Assembly: GCF_004341165.1 (NCBI RefSeq)
Contig: NZ_SLZR01000009.1
Span: 140,539-204,538 of the forward strand
Length of the DNA stretch: 64,000 nt
Direction: 5' to 3'
Source: Reinekea marinisedimentorum
Lineage (GTDB): Bacteria > Pseudomonadota > Gammaproteobacteria > Pseudomonadales > Natronospirillaceae
The notes under the pieces were generated by a model. That model was given only the letters and a program-made list of their open reading frames with translations, was not told the DNA's origin and did not search any database. This document shows, piece by piece, positions 45,123 to 53,928 of the stretch (position 1 is the stretch's first letter; each line of letters opens with the position of its first letter). A program made the translations under genes and the position numbers.

Positions 45123-46289
45123 TTACGCTCTATTCATGTACGGGTCGGCAGCATCGCGCAGGCCGTCACCTAAGAAGTTGAAAAACAGGACCGTGACAAT
45201 CACGAAGAAGGATGGATACAGAATCCATGGATAGTTGGCGATCACTTCAATGCTCTGTGCTTCCTGCAGCAGTACGCCCCAGCTCACCACCGGTGGGCGC
45301 AGGCCAATGCCTAAAAAGCTCAGTGAGGTTTCTGCAATGATCATCGCCGGAATGCTCAGCGTGGCCTGGGCGATCACAAAGCTGGTTGCGCCGGGCAGCA
45401 GGTGTTTGCGAATGATGTAGAAATTATTGGCACCGGAAAGCAACGCGGCTTCGGTGTACTTTTCTTCCTTCAGGCGCATCACAATGCCGCGTACCACCCG
45501 GGCGATGCCGGTCCATCCGATCACCGAAAGGATCAGTGTGATCATGAAGTAAACGAAAATCGGCGACCATTGCGGTGGCAGAGAAGCCGCCAGTGCCATC
45601 CATAAGGGAATCGACGGGAACGACATCAGCACCTCAATTAAACGCTGAATAAAGGTATCTATTTTGCCGCCGTAGAAGCCGGAAATACCCCCGAGTACCA
45701 CACCAAACACCAGGCTGAGCAGCACACCGATCAGACCGATGGACAGTGAAATACGCGCGCCATGGACAATTTTACTGAACACATCACGGCCGAGTTTATC
45801 CGAGCCCATCAGGAACAACGCAGCACCGTCGTCAACACCGAACAGATGGATATCGGTTTTGAACAGGCCGAGCACCCTGTACTCGTAGCCACGGTGTAAA
45901 AAGCGAATCGGAAATTCTTTATCGCCTTCGGTGTATTCAAACTCCAGGGTTTCCATGTTCAGTTCACGTTTTAAATCGTGAATAAACGGCCAGGTGAAAT
46001 CCCCTTCAGAATTTACCCAGTGCACAGCCGAAGGCGGCGCATACTTGTACTTTGCGGCGTACTTGTTGATGTCCTGTACGGCGATTAAATCGGCAAAGAT
46101 AGCCACCAGATAAAACAGGATGATCATGATGGCACTGAACAACGCGACCTTGTGCTGCTTAAAGCGCAGCCACATCAGTTTGGTTTTCGAGGCGTAGGCG
46201 ATATCGCTGCCGTTATCTTCCGCCTGCGCACTTAGGGTTTGGTTCAGTTCGGTATCCGGGCTTTGCTCCAGATGAGTTTGCGACGTCAT
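45123..46289 (-). CDS. ABC importer permease, OppC-like with a long periplasmic loop
   Basis: A 388-residue permease, longer than the usual 300 residues. It has a charged N-terminal tail (residues 1-45), a first transmembrane helix ([21 protein letters not shown]), then a periplasmic insertion of about 100 residues (residues 70-150, including [27 protein letters not shown] and [18 protein letters not shown]). The OppC core follows with [20 protein letters not shown], and the EAA loop near [24 protein letters not shown]. The insertion probably contacts the binding protein or the substrate. It is next to the OppB-like gene, eight bases away. Confidence 0.9.
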   Translation of the reverse strand: MTSQTHLEQSPDTELNQTLSAQAEDNGSDIAYASKTKLMWLRFKQHKVALFSAIMIILFYLVAIFADLIAVQDINKYAAKYKYAPPSAVHWVNSEGDFTWPFIHDLKRELNMETLEFEYTEGDKEFPIRFLHRGYEYRVLGLFKTDIHLFGVDDGAALFLMGSDKLGRDVFSKIVHGARISLSIGLIGVLLSLVFGVVLGGISGFYGGKIDTFIQRLIEVLMSFPSIPLWMALAASLPPQWSPIFVYFMITLILSVIGWTGIARVVRGIVMRLKEEKYTEAALLSGANNFYIIRKHLLPGATSFVIAQATLSIPAMIIAETSLSFLGIGLRPPVVSWGVLLQEAQSIEVIANYPWILYPSFFVIVTVLFFNFLGDGLRDAADPYMNRA

Positions 46290-46297
46290 GGTAACTC

Positions 46298-47287
46298 CTA
46301 GGCAAGACGAATGCGTGGATCTAACAACGCAATAAGAATGTCAGAAATGAGCGTGCCGATAATGGTCAGCACCGCCAGCATCATCAGGAAGGTGCCGGCC
46401 AGGTACATATCCTGACTGCGCAAGGCTTCCAGCAGGTAAGGGCCGGTGGTGGGCAAGCTCAGAACAATGGCGACAATGGCACTGCCGGAAACCAGCTCGG
46501 GCAGCATCCAGCCAATGGTGGACGCCAACGGGTTAACGGCGTGACGCACCGGGTACTTCAGAATAACCTTGTAAGCCGGTAAGCCTTTGGAACGCGCGGT
46601 ATCAACATACGGCTTGTGCAGCTCGTCCATCATGGTGGCGCGCATAATGCGAATCTTGCTGGCGGTGCCGGCGGTGCCGACCACAATAACCGGAATCCAG
46701 ATGTGCTTCATGGCATCCATGAACTTGGCGAAGCTCCACGGTGCATTTAAATATTCCGGTGAGAACAGACCGGAAAACGGTGTGCCGAACCAATCCAGTG
46801 ACAGGTACATCAGCAGCAGCGCCAGTAAAAAGTTGGGGATGGCCAGGCCTAAAAAGCCGAAGAAACTGACGATGTAATCGAAGAAGGTGTAAGGCTTAAG
46901 TGAGGTAAAAATACCGGTGAAAAATGCCGTGACCAGTGTGAAGATAAGGGTGACAAAGGTGATCAGGAAGGTTAAGCCCAGCTTACCCCAGATAAGGTCC
47001 TGAACCGGCTTCTGGTGCTGGAACGAATAGCCGAAATCGCCCTGCGGGAAACCGCTGATCCACTTGAAGTAGTTGACGAACATGTTATCGCTGATGCCCA
47101 GCTCGGCCTGAATACTGGCGCGCAGTGCGTCAACATCGTTGATGGAACCGTCGATCACTAAACGTTCGGAAATATAGGCGTCTACAAAGTCGCCCGGTGG
47201 AATCTGGATAATCACAAACGACACGATCGAAATAATAATCAGCGTCGGTATTGAGATTAAACACCGTCTTAAAATATAGGAAAACAT
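46298..47287 (-). CDS. ABC importer permease, OppB-like
   Basis: A 329-residue permease with six predicted transmembrane helices, the normal OppB/DppB length. The N-terminal YILRRCLISIPTLIIISIVSFVIIQ is the classic first helix, and the EAA loop is DTARSKGLPAYKVILKYPVRHAVNPLA. It is the first gene of the importer operon. About 340 bases of leader separate it from a predicted promoter at 47654-47681 and GntR-type palindromes. Confidence 0.92.
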   Translation of the reverse strand: MFSYILRRCLISIPTLIIISIVSFVIIQIPPGDFVDAYISERLVIDGSINDVDALRASIQAELGISDNMFVNYFKWISGFPQGDFGYSFQHQKPVQDLIWGKLGLTFLITFVTLIFTLVTAFFTGIFTSLKPYTFFDYIVSFFGFLGLAIPNFLLALLLMYLSLDWFGTPFSGLFSPEYLNAPWSFAKFMDAMKHIWIPVIVVGTAGTASKIRIMRATMMDELHKPYVDTARSKGLPAYKVILKYPVRHAVNPLASTIGWMLPELVSGSAIVAIVLSLPTTGPYLLEALRSQDMYLAGTFLMMLAVLTIIGTLISDILIALLDPRIRLA

Positions 47288-47630
47288 AAAGCTCCTTTCT
47301 TATTGTTCTTAAGTTCGTATAAGCACTGTTTTTTCTGGGTTATTTCGGGGCCGCAGATGGTGATTGCGGGTCTCCATGTTCATATCAAACTGAAAGGCGC
47401 CTCCTGAATGTATGCAGCAGTGAGATGTTCGCCGGCCCTACGCCACTGCGTTCTTGCTCACCTTTAATTTGCCGATATTGCTCAGTTGTTTGGATGCCTC
47501 ACCGGTTGCGCTGAATAGCGGCAGCCGTAAGGGCGATTAAGCGAAAGCGTATGGCTGTCGTTAGTGTTGTTGTTTCAGCACATCCGCTTTGTTTGTTACT
47601 GGCAAACCAATAAAGGGCGTACCTTGGATA

Positions 47631-47644
47631 ATTGGTTGACCAAT
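47631..47644. promoter_or_regulatory. Predicted GntR-type operator 1
   Basis: ATTGGTTGACCAAT is a palindrome with 6-bp arms around TG, matching the TTGGTNNACCAA pattern of GntR/FadR-type uronate regulators. It lies just downstream of the predicted -10 of the importer promoter, where binding would repress. Confidence 0.6.
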
Positions 47645-47653
47645 ATAGGGTTT

Positions 47654-47681
47654 ACTCTAGCACTATCTGTCTTTTGGTCAA
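47654..47681 (-). promoter_or_regulatory. Predicted importer promoter with overlapping operator half-site
   Basis: On the minus strand TTGACC (47681-47676) and TAGAGT (47659-47654) are separated by 16 bases, a fair match to sigma70. TTGGTCAACATA (47674-47685) overlaps the -35 and looks like a degraded GntR-type site. Confidence 0.45.
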
Positions 47682-47957
47682 CATATTGTATGAAGAATAA
47701 AACCAATTTTTTCCCGGCTCAGCCATAAGATCAAGCGCTCGGCTCAGTATTTAAGCGGCAAACGCCGTTCTGAAATTTTTCGGAGAAATTTAATGATCAT
47801 ACAAAATGGCGAACAAAATGCTCAGGGCCATTGTATTCAGGACGATTTTTAGTTCTTTCTGGAATAGTCTCGCTGAGCTAGTCGGGAAGGTTAGCCGTTC
47901 TGGCGGTGCTGCCGGTGGCTTGTAGTGCACGGTTTGCGGCTATGGCCTTATATAAGA

Positions 47958-47973
47958 AATTGGTGAACCAATT
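47958..47973. promoter_or_regulatory. Predicted GntR-type operator 2
   Basis: AATTGGTGAACCAATT is a palindrome with 7-bp arms around GA and the same core as the site at 47631. It lies about 138 bases before the HlyD gene and might link the exporter operon to the same regulator. Confidence 0.6.
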
Positions 47974-48110
47974 GCTGTTAGGCGGGTTTCAGGCGAATTC
48001 GGCGGTGTTTTTAACTGAAACGAGCGGAATGATTAAGGCCAGCGTTCGTAAGTTGTTAATCGTGCGATTAAACTGAAAGCATAAACCTGAACCAGACGGT
48101 ACCTTGTTCT

Positions 48111-49076
48111 ATGCGCACATCACTCTTTCTTGCTGGCGTTGTTGCCAGCCTGTTGGCTTTATCTTCCTGCCAGCCGGAACAAACCGACAACCGCTTTACC
48201 GGGTATATTGAGGCCGACCTCATCTACGTTTCGGCATCGCTGCCGGGAAGAATCGAATCGGTACTGTTTGAACAGGGCGATGCCGTGACTAAGGGCGAGC
48301 TGCTGCTGACGCTGGAGAACGACGCGCAGCGAATCAGTGTGGCGCAGGCCCGTGCGCAACTGGCGCAGGCAAAATCTAATGTTGAAAACCTGCAGACCGG
48401 TCTGCGTCAGGAAGAACTCGATTCACTGGATGCGCAGCTGACCGAAGCCGAAGCCTCGCTGAGCTTGGCCGAGGTGCAGCAAAAACGCTGGGACGCCCTG
48501 GTGAAAATTGGCGCAACCACGCAGGCCAATAAAGACCAGATTGATGCCGAATACAACGTCGCCGTTGCCCGCGTCCACAATATTGAAAGCCAGATCGAGG
48601 CCGCTAAACTGCCGGCGCGGCCGCATTTGATTGAAGCCGCCCAGGCACAGGTGGCTGCTGCGCAAGAGGCGCTGAATTACGCGCTCTGGCAGCAGCAACA
48701 AACCCGGGTCAGTGCACCGGCTGACGCCACTATCGAGCAGGTGCTGTACCGCAGTGGTGAGTATGTTGCCGCTGGCATGCCAGTCTATTCGCTGTTGCCG
48801 GCCGATGGTCTGAAGGTGAAATTCTTTGTGCCCGAGGCGCTGCTTTCCAGCGTGCGCATGGGGCAGCAGGTGCAGGTAAAAACGCCTGATACCGGCGCAG
48901 CTGTGGATAACTCTTTACCGGCGACGGTCTCTTATATTGCGCAGGATGCCGAGTTCACCCCGCCCATTATTTACAGCAGCGAATCACGCGAGAAGCTGGT
49001 GTTCTTAGTGGAAGCCAGCTTTGCCGATGCGGTGCAGCTGCGCCCCGGTCAGCCGGTGGATGTGGTTTTGCCATGA
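48111..49076 (+). CDS. HlyD-family periplasmic adaptor (lipoprotein)
   Basis: A 321-residue membrane-fusion protein. Residues 1-20 form a lipoprotein-type signal with LALSSC and the acylated cysteine at C20. A biotinyl-lipoyl-like half is visible (VSASLPGRIESVLFEQGDAV, about residues 38-57), then a coiled-coil hairpin of about 110 residues (AQARAQLAQAKSNVENLQ to AQVAAAQEALNYALWQQQ), and the second lipoyl half with VSAPADATIEQVLYRSGEYV. It links an inner-membrane ABC exporter to an outer-membrane channel. Its stop overlaps the ATPase start (ATGA). No TolC-like gene is in the window. Confidence 0.88.
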   Translation: MRTSLFLAGVVASLLALSSCQPEQTDNRFTGYIEADLIYVSASLPGRIESVLFEQGDAVTKGELLLTLENDAQRISVAQARAQLAQAKSNVENLQTGLRQEELDSLDAQLTEAEASLSLAEVQQKRWDALVKIGATTQANKDQIDAEYNVAVARVHNIESQIEAAKLPARPHLIEAAQAQVAAAQEALNYALWQQQQTRVSAPADATIEQVLYRSGEYVAAGMPVYSLLPADGLKVKFFVPEALLSSVRMGQQVQVKTPDTGAAVDNSLPATVSYIAQDAEFTPPIIYSSESREKLVFLVEASFADAVQLRPGQPVDVVLP

Positions 49077-50002
49077 GCGAATACGTTATTGATGTGCGCG
49101 GGCTGGTAAAAAAGTTTGGCGATAAAACCGCCGTGAACGGCGTGGATATTCAACTGCCCAAAGGCGAGGTGTGGGGTTTTTTAGGGCCGAACGGGTCCGG
49201 TAAAACCACCACCATCCGCATGATTTGTGGCCTGCTCAGCGTTACTGAAGGCGAGGGTGAATGCCTGGGCTACAACATCAAAACCCAGGCCGAGCTGATT
49301 CGCCGGCAAACCGGCTACATGACGCAGAAGTTCAGCTTCTGGTCGGATTTAACCATTCGAGAAAACCTGGAGTTTGTTGCCCGGCTGTATCAGCTGCCGA
49401 AAGTAAAGCAGCGCGTCGATGAAACGCTTGCAGTACTGGGCCTGACCGATCGTCAGCGGCAATTGGCCGGTGCGCTTTCCGGTGGTTGGAAGCAACGTTT
49501 AGCGCTGGCTGCGGTGACCATGCACAACCCTAAGCTGTTGTTGCTTGATGAACCGACCGCCGGCGTCGACCCGCAGGCACGGCGTGAGTTTTGGGATCAG
49601 ATTCATCGGCTGGCCAATGAGGGTTTAACGGTGCTGGTTTCTACGCACTACATGGATGAAGCCGAACGCTGCGACAAGATTGCTTACCTGGCGCACGGCA
49701 ACCTGATGACTCAGGGGACGGTACAAGACATCATTACGGAATCGCGGTTGATTACCTTTCGTGCAGAAGGGCCGAACGTTCGTACGCTGGCTGCGAAGCT
49801 GAAAGACCGCGCGGGTGTTGAGCACGCTGCCTACTTTGGCGCGGCGCTGCACGTGAGCGGTATCAATAGACTGGCGTTGGAGGCGGCCATTGGTGAATTT
49901 GCCCGACCGGAGGATCACTGGCAGGAGGTGCAGCCTAATCTTGAGGATGTGTTTATTTCGCTGATGTCGCGTGCCGGTAAGGATGCGAGGTCTTACTTAT
50001 GA
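49073..50002 (+). CDS. ABC exporter ATP-binding protein (YbhF/CcmA-type)
   Basis: A 309-residue ATPase with Walker A GPNGSGKTTTIRMI (about residues 41-54), Q-loop MTQKFSFWSDLTIRENL, signature LSGGWKQRLALAA and Walker B LLLLDEPTAGVDP; the switch histidine is in VSTHYMDEAERC. It has a single nucleotide-binding domain, so a homodimer drives the permease. It overlaps both neighbours by four bases, a tightly coupled exporter operon. Confidence 0.93.
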   Translation: MSEYVIDVRGLVKKFGDKTAVNGVDIQLPKGEVWGFLGPNGSGKTTTIRMICGLLSVTEGEGECLGYNIKTQAELIRRQTGYMTQKFSFWSDLTIRENLEFVARLYQLPKVKQRVDETLAVLGLTDRQRQLAGALSGGWKQRLALAAVTMHNPKLLLLDEPTAGVDPQARREFWDQIHRLANEGLTVLVSTHYMDEAERCDKIAYLAHGNLMTQGTVQDIITESRLITFRAEGPNVRTLAAKLKDRAGVEHAAYFGAALHVSGINRLALEAAIGEFARPEDHWQEVQPNLEDVFISLMSRAGKDARSYL

Positions 50003-51138
50003 GCTTCTTTGGTCTGAGTTTTTTGCGCATACGCGCGGTGTTTATCAAAGAGCTGATTCAGATGCGCCGCGACCGGCTGACCTTCGCCATGATGCTGGGT
50101 GTGCCGGTGATGCAGTTGCTGTTGTTTGGCTTTGCGATTAATTCCGACCCCAAACATTTACCTACGGCGGTAGAGGTGCAAGAGCAAACGCCGGTGGTAC
50201 GCACGCTGTTGAACGCGCTGGAGCGCTCCGATTATTACGACATTATTCTCACCAGCGATAACAGCACCGAAGGCTATGCGCTGCTGGCCAGTGGCGAGGT
50301 TGCGTTTGTGATTACCATTCCGCTTGGCTTCACTGAAAAGTTACTGGCCGGTGAGCAGCCTTCGCTGCTGATCGAGGCAGATGCTTCCGACCCTTCGGCA
50401 TCATCTTCGGCGTTGTTGTATGCCAACACCATTGTGCAGCGCGCCATTGCGCGTGAGCTGACCGGGCCGCTGGCGCATTTGCAGGCCGGTGCCAGCCCGG
50501 TGAATGTGATTAGCCATGCGCGCTATAACCCGGAAGGCATTTCTCAGTACAACATTGTGCCGGGTTTGTTGGGTGTGATTCTGACGATGACGCTGGTGAT
50601 GATTACCTCGATGGCGGTGACCCGGGAAACCGAGCACGGCACCATGGAAAATCTGCTGGCGATGCCGGCGCGGCCGTTGGAGGTGATGATCGGTAAGATT
50701 ACGCCTTACATTGGTATGGGGGCGGTGCAGACGGTGATTATTCTCAGTTGCGCGGCCTATTTGTTCCGGGTGCCGTTTGCCGGGTCGCTGTGGTTGCTGG
50801 TGGGCGGGCTTACGGTTTTTATTCTGGCGAATCTGTGTATTGGTTATACCTTTTCGACGATTGCGAAATCGCAGATGCAGGCGATGCAGATGACGTTCTT
50901 TTTCTTTCTGCCGTCTATTTTGCTTTCCGGCTTTATGTTTCCGTTTCGTGGTATGCCCAACTGGGCGCAATTTATTGGTGAGATTTTACCGCTGACGCAC
51001 TTCTTGCGAATTATTCGCGGCATCATGCTTAAGGGGGCGGTGTTTAGTGAAATGCAGCAGGAGTTCGTTGCGTTGGGGGTGTTTACTCTGGTGGTCGGCA
51101 TCATTGCTATGCTGCGTTACAAGCGAACGTTGGATTAG
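49999..51138 (+). CDS. ABC-2 type exporter permease (YbhR/YhhJ-like)
   Basis: A 379-residue permease of the ABC-2 family. It has an N-terminal transmembrane helix (FAMMLGVPVMQLLLFGFAINSDP), a periplasmic domain of about 140 residues, and five C-terminal helices starting with YNIVPGLLGVILTMTLVMITSMAVTRE and the motif EHGTMENLLAMPARPLEVMIGK. The family exports drugs, lipids or glycolipids; the adaptor lipoprotein suggests an MDR-type tripartite pump. Its stop is followed by the heptamer array at 51145. Confidence 0.9.
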   Translation: MSFFGLSFLRIRAVFIKELIQMRRDRLTFAMMLGVPVMQLLLFGFAINSDPKHLPTAVEVQEQTPVVRTLLNALERSDYYDIILTSDNSTEGYALLASGEVAFVITIPLGFTEKLLAGEQPSLLIEADASDPSASSSALLYANTIVQRAIARELTGPLAHLQAGASPVNVISHARYNPEGISQYNIVPGLLGVILTMTLVMITSMAVTRETEHGTMENLLAMPARPLEVMIGKITPYIGMGAVQTVIILSCAAYLFRVPFAGSLWLLVGGLTVFILANLCIGYTFSTIAKSQMQAMQMTFFFFLPSILLSGFMFPFRGMPNWAQFIGEILPLTHFLRIIRGIMLKGAVFSEMQQEFVALGVFTLVVGIIAMLRYKRTLD

Positions 51139-51144
51139 GTTAAG

Positions 51145-51297
51145 TTGCTAGATGCTAGATGCTAGGTGCTAGGTGCTAGATGCTAGGTGCTAGGTGCTAG
51201 GTGCTAGGTGCTAGGTGCTTGGTGCTTGGTGCTTGGTGCTTGGTGCTAGCTCCGGGATGCCGGACCACTAGCAACTAACATCTAACATCTAACATCT
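51145..51297. repeat. Heptanucleotide tandem repeat array
   Basis: Bases 51145-51250 contain about 15 tandem copies of GCTAGGT and its variants GCTAGAT and GCTTGGT, ordered in blocks. After CTCCGGGATGCCGGA, a short array of AACATCT (51277-51297, three copies, reverse-complement orientation) follows, then degenerate CACGTC/CACATC units to about 51335. The array separates the exporter permease from the SulP gene, and the intergenic stretch holds no other gene. Confidence 0.9.
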
Positions 51298-51442
51298 CCC
51301 CCTTCACGTCTCACATCTCACGTCCAACGTCTTACGCTCCCAGCCCCAAATGTACACAATTCGAAAACCCAACCCCGAGTTTCCCTGTACGATGCTGCCC
51401 GGCCCTATAATGCCCGCGCCATTGACTACAGGAGTAAGGCTT

Positions 51443-53089
51443 ATGTTTGCAGCAAGTGAATCTTTTAAAGCAGGTTTATTTGGACGCGAGCACTGGCTGA
51501 ATAACCTGGTCGCCGGCGTTATTGTCGGCGTTGTGGCGTTGCCGTTGGCGATGGCTTTTGCCATTGCTTCGGGTGTTAAGCCGGAGCAGGGCATCTATAC
51601 GGCTATTATTGCGGCTGTGGCGGTTTCTCTGTTTGGCGGCAGCCGGGTGCAAATTGCCGGGCCGACCGGTGCGTTTATTGTTGTGCTTTCCGGTATTACT
51701 GCTCAGTACGGTATTGAGGGCTTGCAGATTGCCACGCTGATGGCCGGTGCGATGCTGATGGCGCTGGGCTTTGCCCGCCTTGGCGGTGTGATCCGTTATA
51801 TTCCCGACCCGGTGATTGTTGGTTTTACCGCGGGCATCGGGGTGATCATTTGGGTAGGCCAGTGGGATGAGTTCTTTGGCTTACCTGCACCGACAGCAGA
51901 GCATTTTCACCAGAAGTTTATTCAGCTGATTACCTCGTTTTCGCATGTGCATTTGACCACTACCTTCCTGGCGGCGGCATCTTTGGCCATTCTGTTATTA
52001 ACGCCGCGCATCCATTTTTTAAAGCGTGTTCCCGGCCCGTTGGTGGCGCTGGTTTTTGCAACGCTGGTGCAGTCTGTTTTCAAGTTTGATGGGGTTAGCA
52101 CCATTGGCAGTGCCTTTGGCGGCATTCCGCAGGGCTTGCCCAGTTTCCAGCTGCCCAAGCCAGAGCTTTCGCAGATGATTGAGCTGATTGGCCCGGCCTT
52201 TACCATTGCCATGCTCGGTGCCATTGAATCACTGTTGTCGGCGGTGGTGGCCGATGGTATGGCTGGCACGCGTCATAATTCTAATCAGGAGCTGGTCGGT
52301 CAGGGCCTGGCGAATATCTTAACGCCGCTGTTCGGCGGTATTGCCGCGACCGGTGCCATTGCCCGTACTGCGACCAATATCCGTAACGGCGGTAACAGCC
52401 CACTGGCCGGCATTATTCATTCGCTGACGCTGGTGTTTATTCTGGTGGCGCTGGCGCCATTGGCCAATAACATTCCGCTGGCGTGCCTGGCGGCGATTCT
52501 GTTTGTGGTGGCCTGGAACATGAGTGAGGCGCATCACTTCTGCAAGCTGGTGAAGAAAGCGCCCACGGCGGATGTCGTTATTCTGTTGATCACCTTCCTG
52601 CTGACGGTCTTTGCCGATCTGGTGATTGCCGTGAACATTGGTGTGATTATGGCCACGCTGCACTTTATGCGCCGCATGGCATCGAGTGTGGAGGTGTCGT
52701 TAACACCCGCCAGTGAAATAAACGCCGAACGTCTGCAATCCGGCGAAAGCGAACTGCCGGATAACGCCCTGGTGTTTGCCATCGACGGGCCGTTCTTCTT
52801 TGGCGCGGTGGAAAACTTTGAGCGCGCGCTGGCCGGTACCCATACCGACCCTAAGTATTTGATCATCCGCTTGAAGTGGGTGCCCTTTATTGATGCCACT
52901 GCGCTGCAAACGCTGGAAGAGGTTATTCAGTCGCTGCAGAAACGTCATGTACAGGTGCTGATTTCCGGTGCCAATGCCCGCGTCGACGGTAAGCTGCGCA
53001 AGGCTGGAGTGATTGAGTTGCTCGGTGAAGAGAACTACTGCGCCACCTTTGAGCAGGCGGCGAAAAAAGTTCAGGAATCTGCAAAATAG
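51443..53089 (+). CDS. SulP-family anion transporter
   Basis: A 548-residue SulP protein with about 10-12 transmembrane helices and a C-terminal STAS domain (about residues 430-545). The family signature region is visible as NNLVAGVIVGVVALPLAMAFAIASGVKPEQGIYTAIIAAV, and GPTGAFIVVLSGI follows. The STAS domain has the DATALQTLEEVIQSL helix. Members carry sulfate, bicarbonate or dicarboxylates, and the substrate is open. The ATG at 51443 follows AGGAG. The 5' region is only 100 bases away from the heptamer array, so repeat-length change might affect expression. Confidence 0.9.
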   Translation: MFAASESFKAGLFGREHWLNNLVAGVIVGVVALPLAMAFAIASGVKPEQGIYTAIIAAVAVSLFGGSRVQIAGPTGAFIVVLSGITAQYGIEGLQIATLMAGAMLMALGFARLGGVIRYIPDPVIVGFTAGIGVIIWVGQWDEFFGLPAPTAEHFHQKFIQLITSFSHVHLTTTFLAAASLAILLLTPRIHFLKRVPGPLVALVFATLVQSVFKFDGVSTIGSAFGGIPQGLPSFQLPKPELSQMIELIGPAFTIAMLGAIESLLSAVVADGMAGTRHNSNQELVGQGLANILTPLFGGIAATGAIARTATNIRNGGNSPLAGIIHSLTLVFILVALAPLANNIPLACLAAILFVVAWNMSEAHHFCKLVKKAPTADVVILLITFLLTVFADLVIAVNIGVIMATLHFMRRMASSVEVSLTPASEINAERLQSGESELPDNALVFAIDGPFFFGAVENFERALAGTHTDPKYLIIRLKWVPFIDATALQTLEEVIQSLQKRHVQVLISGANARVDGKLRKAGVIELLGEENYCATFEQAAKKVQESAK

Positions 53090-53173
53090 TTCATGCTCTG
53101 AGTGTCGCTTTGCACTACTATGCGCTGCTTTTTTTGCTCGGGCTGACGCTGTGAAAACAGTGCCCGGGCGTTA

Positions 53174-53875
53174 TTGAATTTTTATAGGCAGAGCATTTAC
53201 TTGGCAGCATTAAGCTTCATTTCTCAAGAGTGCGGTGACAGCGGAACGGACGAAACTCTGTTTGCGCTGATCGCTGAAGATATTGAAAAACAGGGCTTCA
53301 GTATTCGTCACGGCGCGTTGCCGGAAGACATGGCCAGTGCTTTGTATGCGCACCAGTTAAATCTGAACGGTCAGAAGTACATCGAGGCCGGCATTGGCCG
53401 GGGCGAAAACTACCTGGTTTCCGAATTTGTGCGCACCGATGAAATCTGCTGGATCAATGGCGATTCGCCGGCGGGCAGCCGCTGGATTGGCTGGACAGGG
53501 CAGCTGCAGCAGTTTTTAAACCGCCGCCTGTTTCTGGGGTTATTCTCGTTTGAAAGTCATTTTGCGCACTATGCGCCCGGTGCCTATTACAAGCGCCATT
53601 ACGATGCCTTTCGCGGCCAGACCAACCGGGTATTGACGGTGGTCGCTTATCTGAACCCTTCGTGGACGAATGAAGACGGTGGTGAGCTGGTGTTGTATCG
53701 CTCCGATCAGGATCGGGAAGGCACCCGGGTGACGCCGCTTTTCGGTACGCTGGTTGTTTTCCTCAGCGAAGAGTATCCGCACGAGGTCTTGCCCGCGGCG
53801 CGGGATCGTTACTCTATTGCTGGCTGGTATCGGGTGAACAGCTCGCAGGATCATCGGGTAGACCCACCGCGTTAG
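53174..53875 (+). CDS. 2-oxoglutarate-Fe(II) oxygenase (prolyl hydroxylase-like)
   Basis: A 233-residue oxygenase. The iron ligands are HYDAFRG (HxD, about residues 139-145) and the distal YPHEVLPA histidine, with the 2-oxoglutarate arginine in RYSIAGWYRVN. The AHYAPGAYYKRHYDAF stretch is typical for prolyl 4-hydroxylase-type proteins such as the PiuC-distant bacterial PHDs. The start is uncertain: TTG at 53174 opens the frame, TTG at 53201 is an alternative, and no ATG occurs before residue 53. It hydroxylates an unknown protein or amino acid. Confidence 0.85.
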   Translation: MNFYRQSIYLAALSFISQECGDSGTDETLFALIAEDIEKQGFSIRHGALPEDMASALYAHQLNLNGQKYIEAGIGRGENYLVSEFVRTDEICWINGDSPAGSRWIGWTGQLQQFLNRRLFLGLFSFESHFAHYAPGAYYKRHYDAFRGQTNRVLTVVAYLNPSWTNEDGGELVLYRSDQDREGTRVTPLFGTLVVFLSEEYPHEVLPAARDRYSIAGWYRVNSSQDHRVDPPR

Positions 53876-53880
53876 CCGTT

Positions 53881-53909
53881 AAAAAAAGCCGGGCTCGGTG
53901 AAGCCCGGC
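53881..53909 (-). terminator. Rho-independent terminator of the yceI operon
   Basis: On the minus strand GCCGGGCT / AGCCCGGC forms an 8-bp stem (53888-53909) followed by seven T (53887-53881). It lies 20 bases after the YceI stop codon. Confidence 0.9.
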
Positions 53910-53928
53910 GTATCACGGTCAGTACCGT

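Larger units (their letters stand above)
47288..48110. other. 823-base divergent intergenic region
   Basis: No gene is visible between the divergent importer operon (minus) and the exporter operon (plus). It holds predicted GntR-type operators (47631-47644, 47674-47685, 47958-47973) and a promoter for the importer. The long leader before the OppB-like gene (47288-47650) has no recognised riboswitch. The rest is unexplained. Confidence 0.5.

Noticed and set aside
41232..47287. Nickel or dipeptide importer
   Set aside because: The binding protein is too long and the cluster contains a polysaccharide lyase and acetyltransferase, so oligosaccharide is the better guess, though peptide remains possible.
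51145..51297. CRISPR or iteron-type origin
   Set aside because: The unit is 7 bp without spacers and no replication initiator gene is adjacent.
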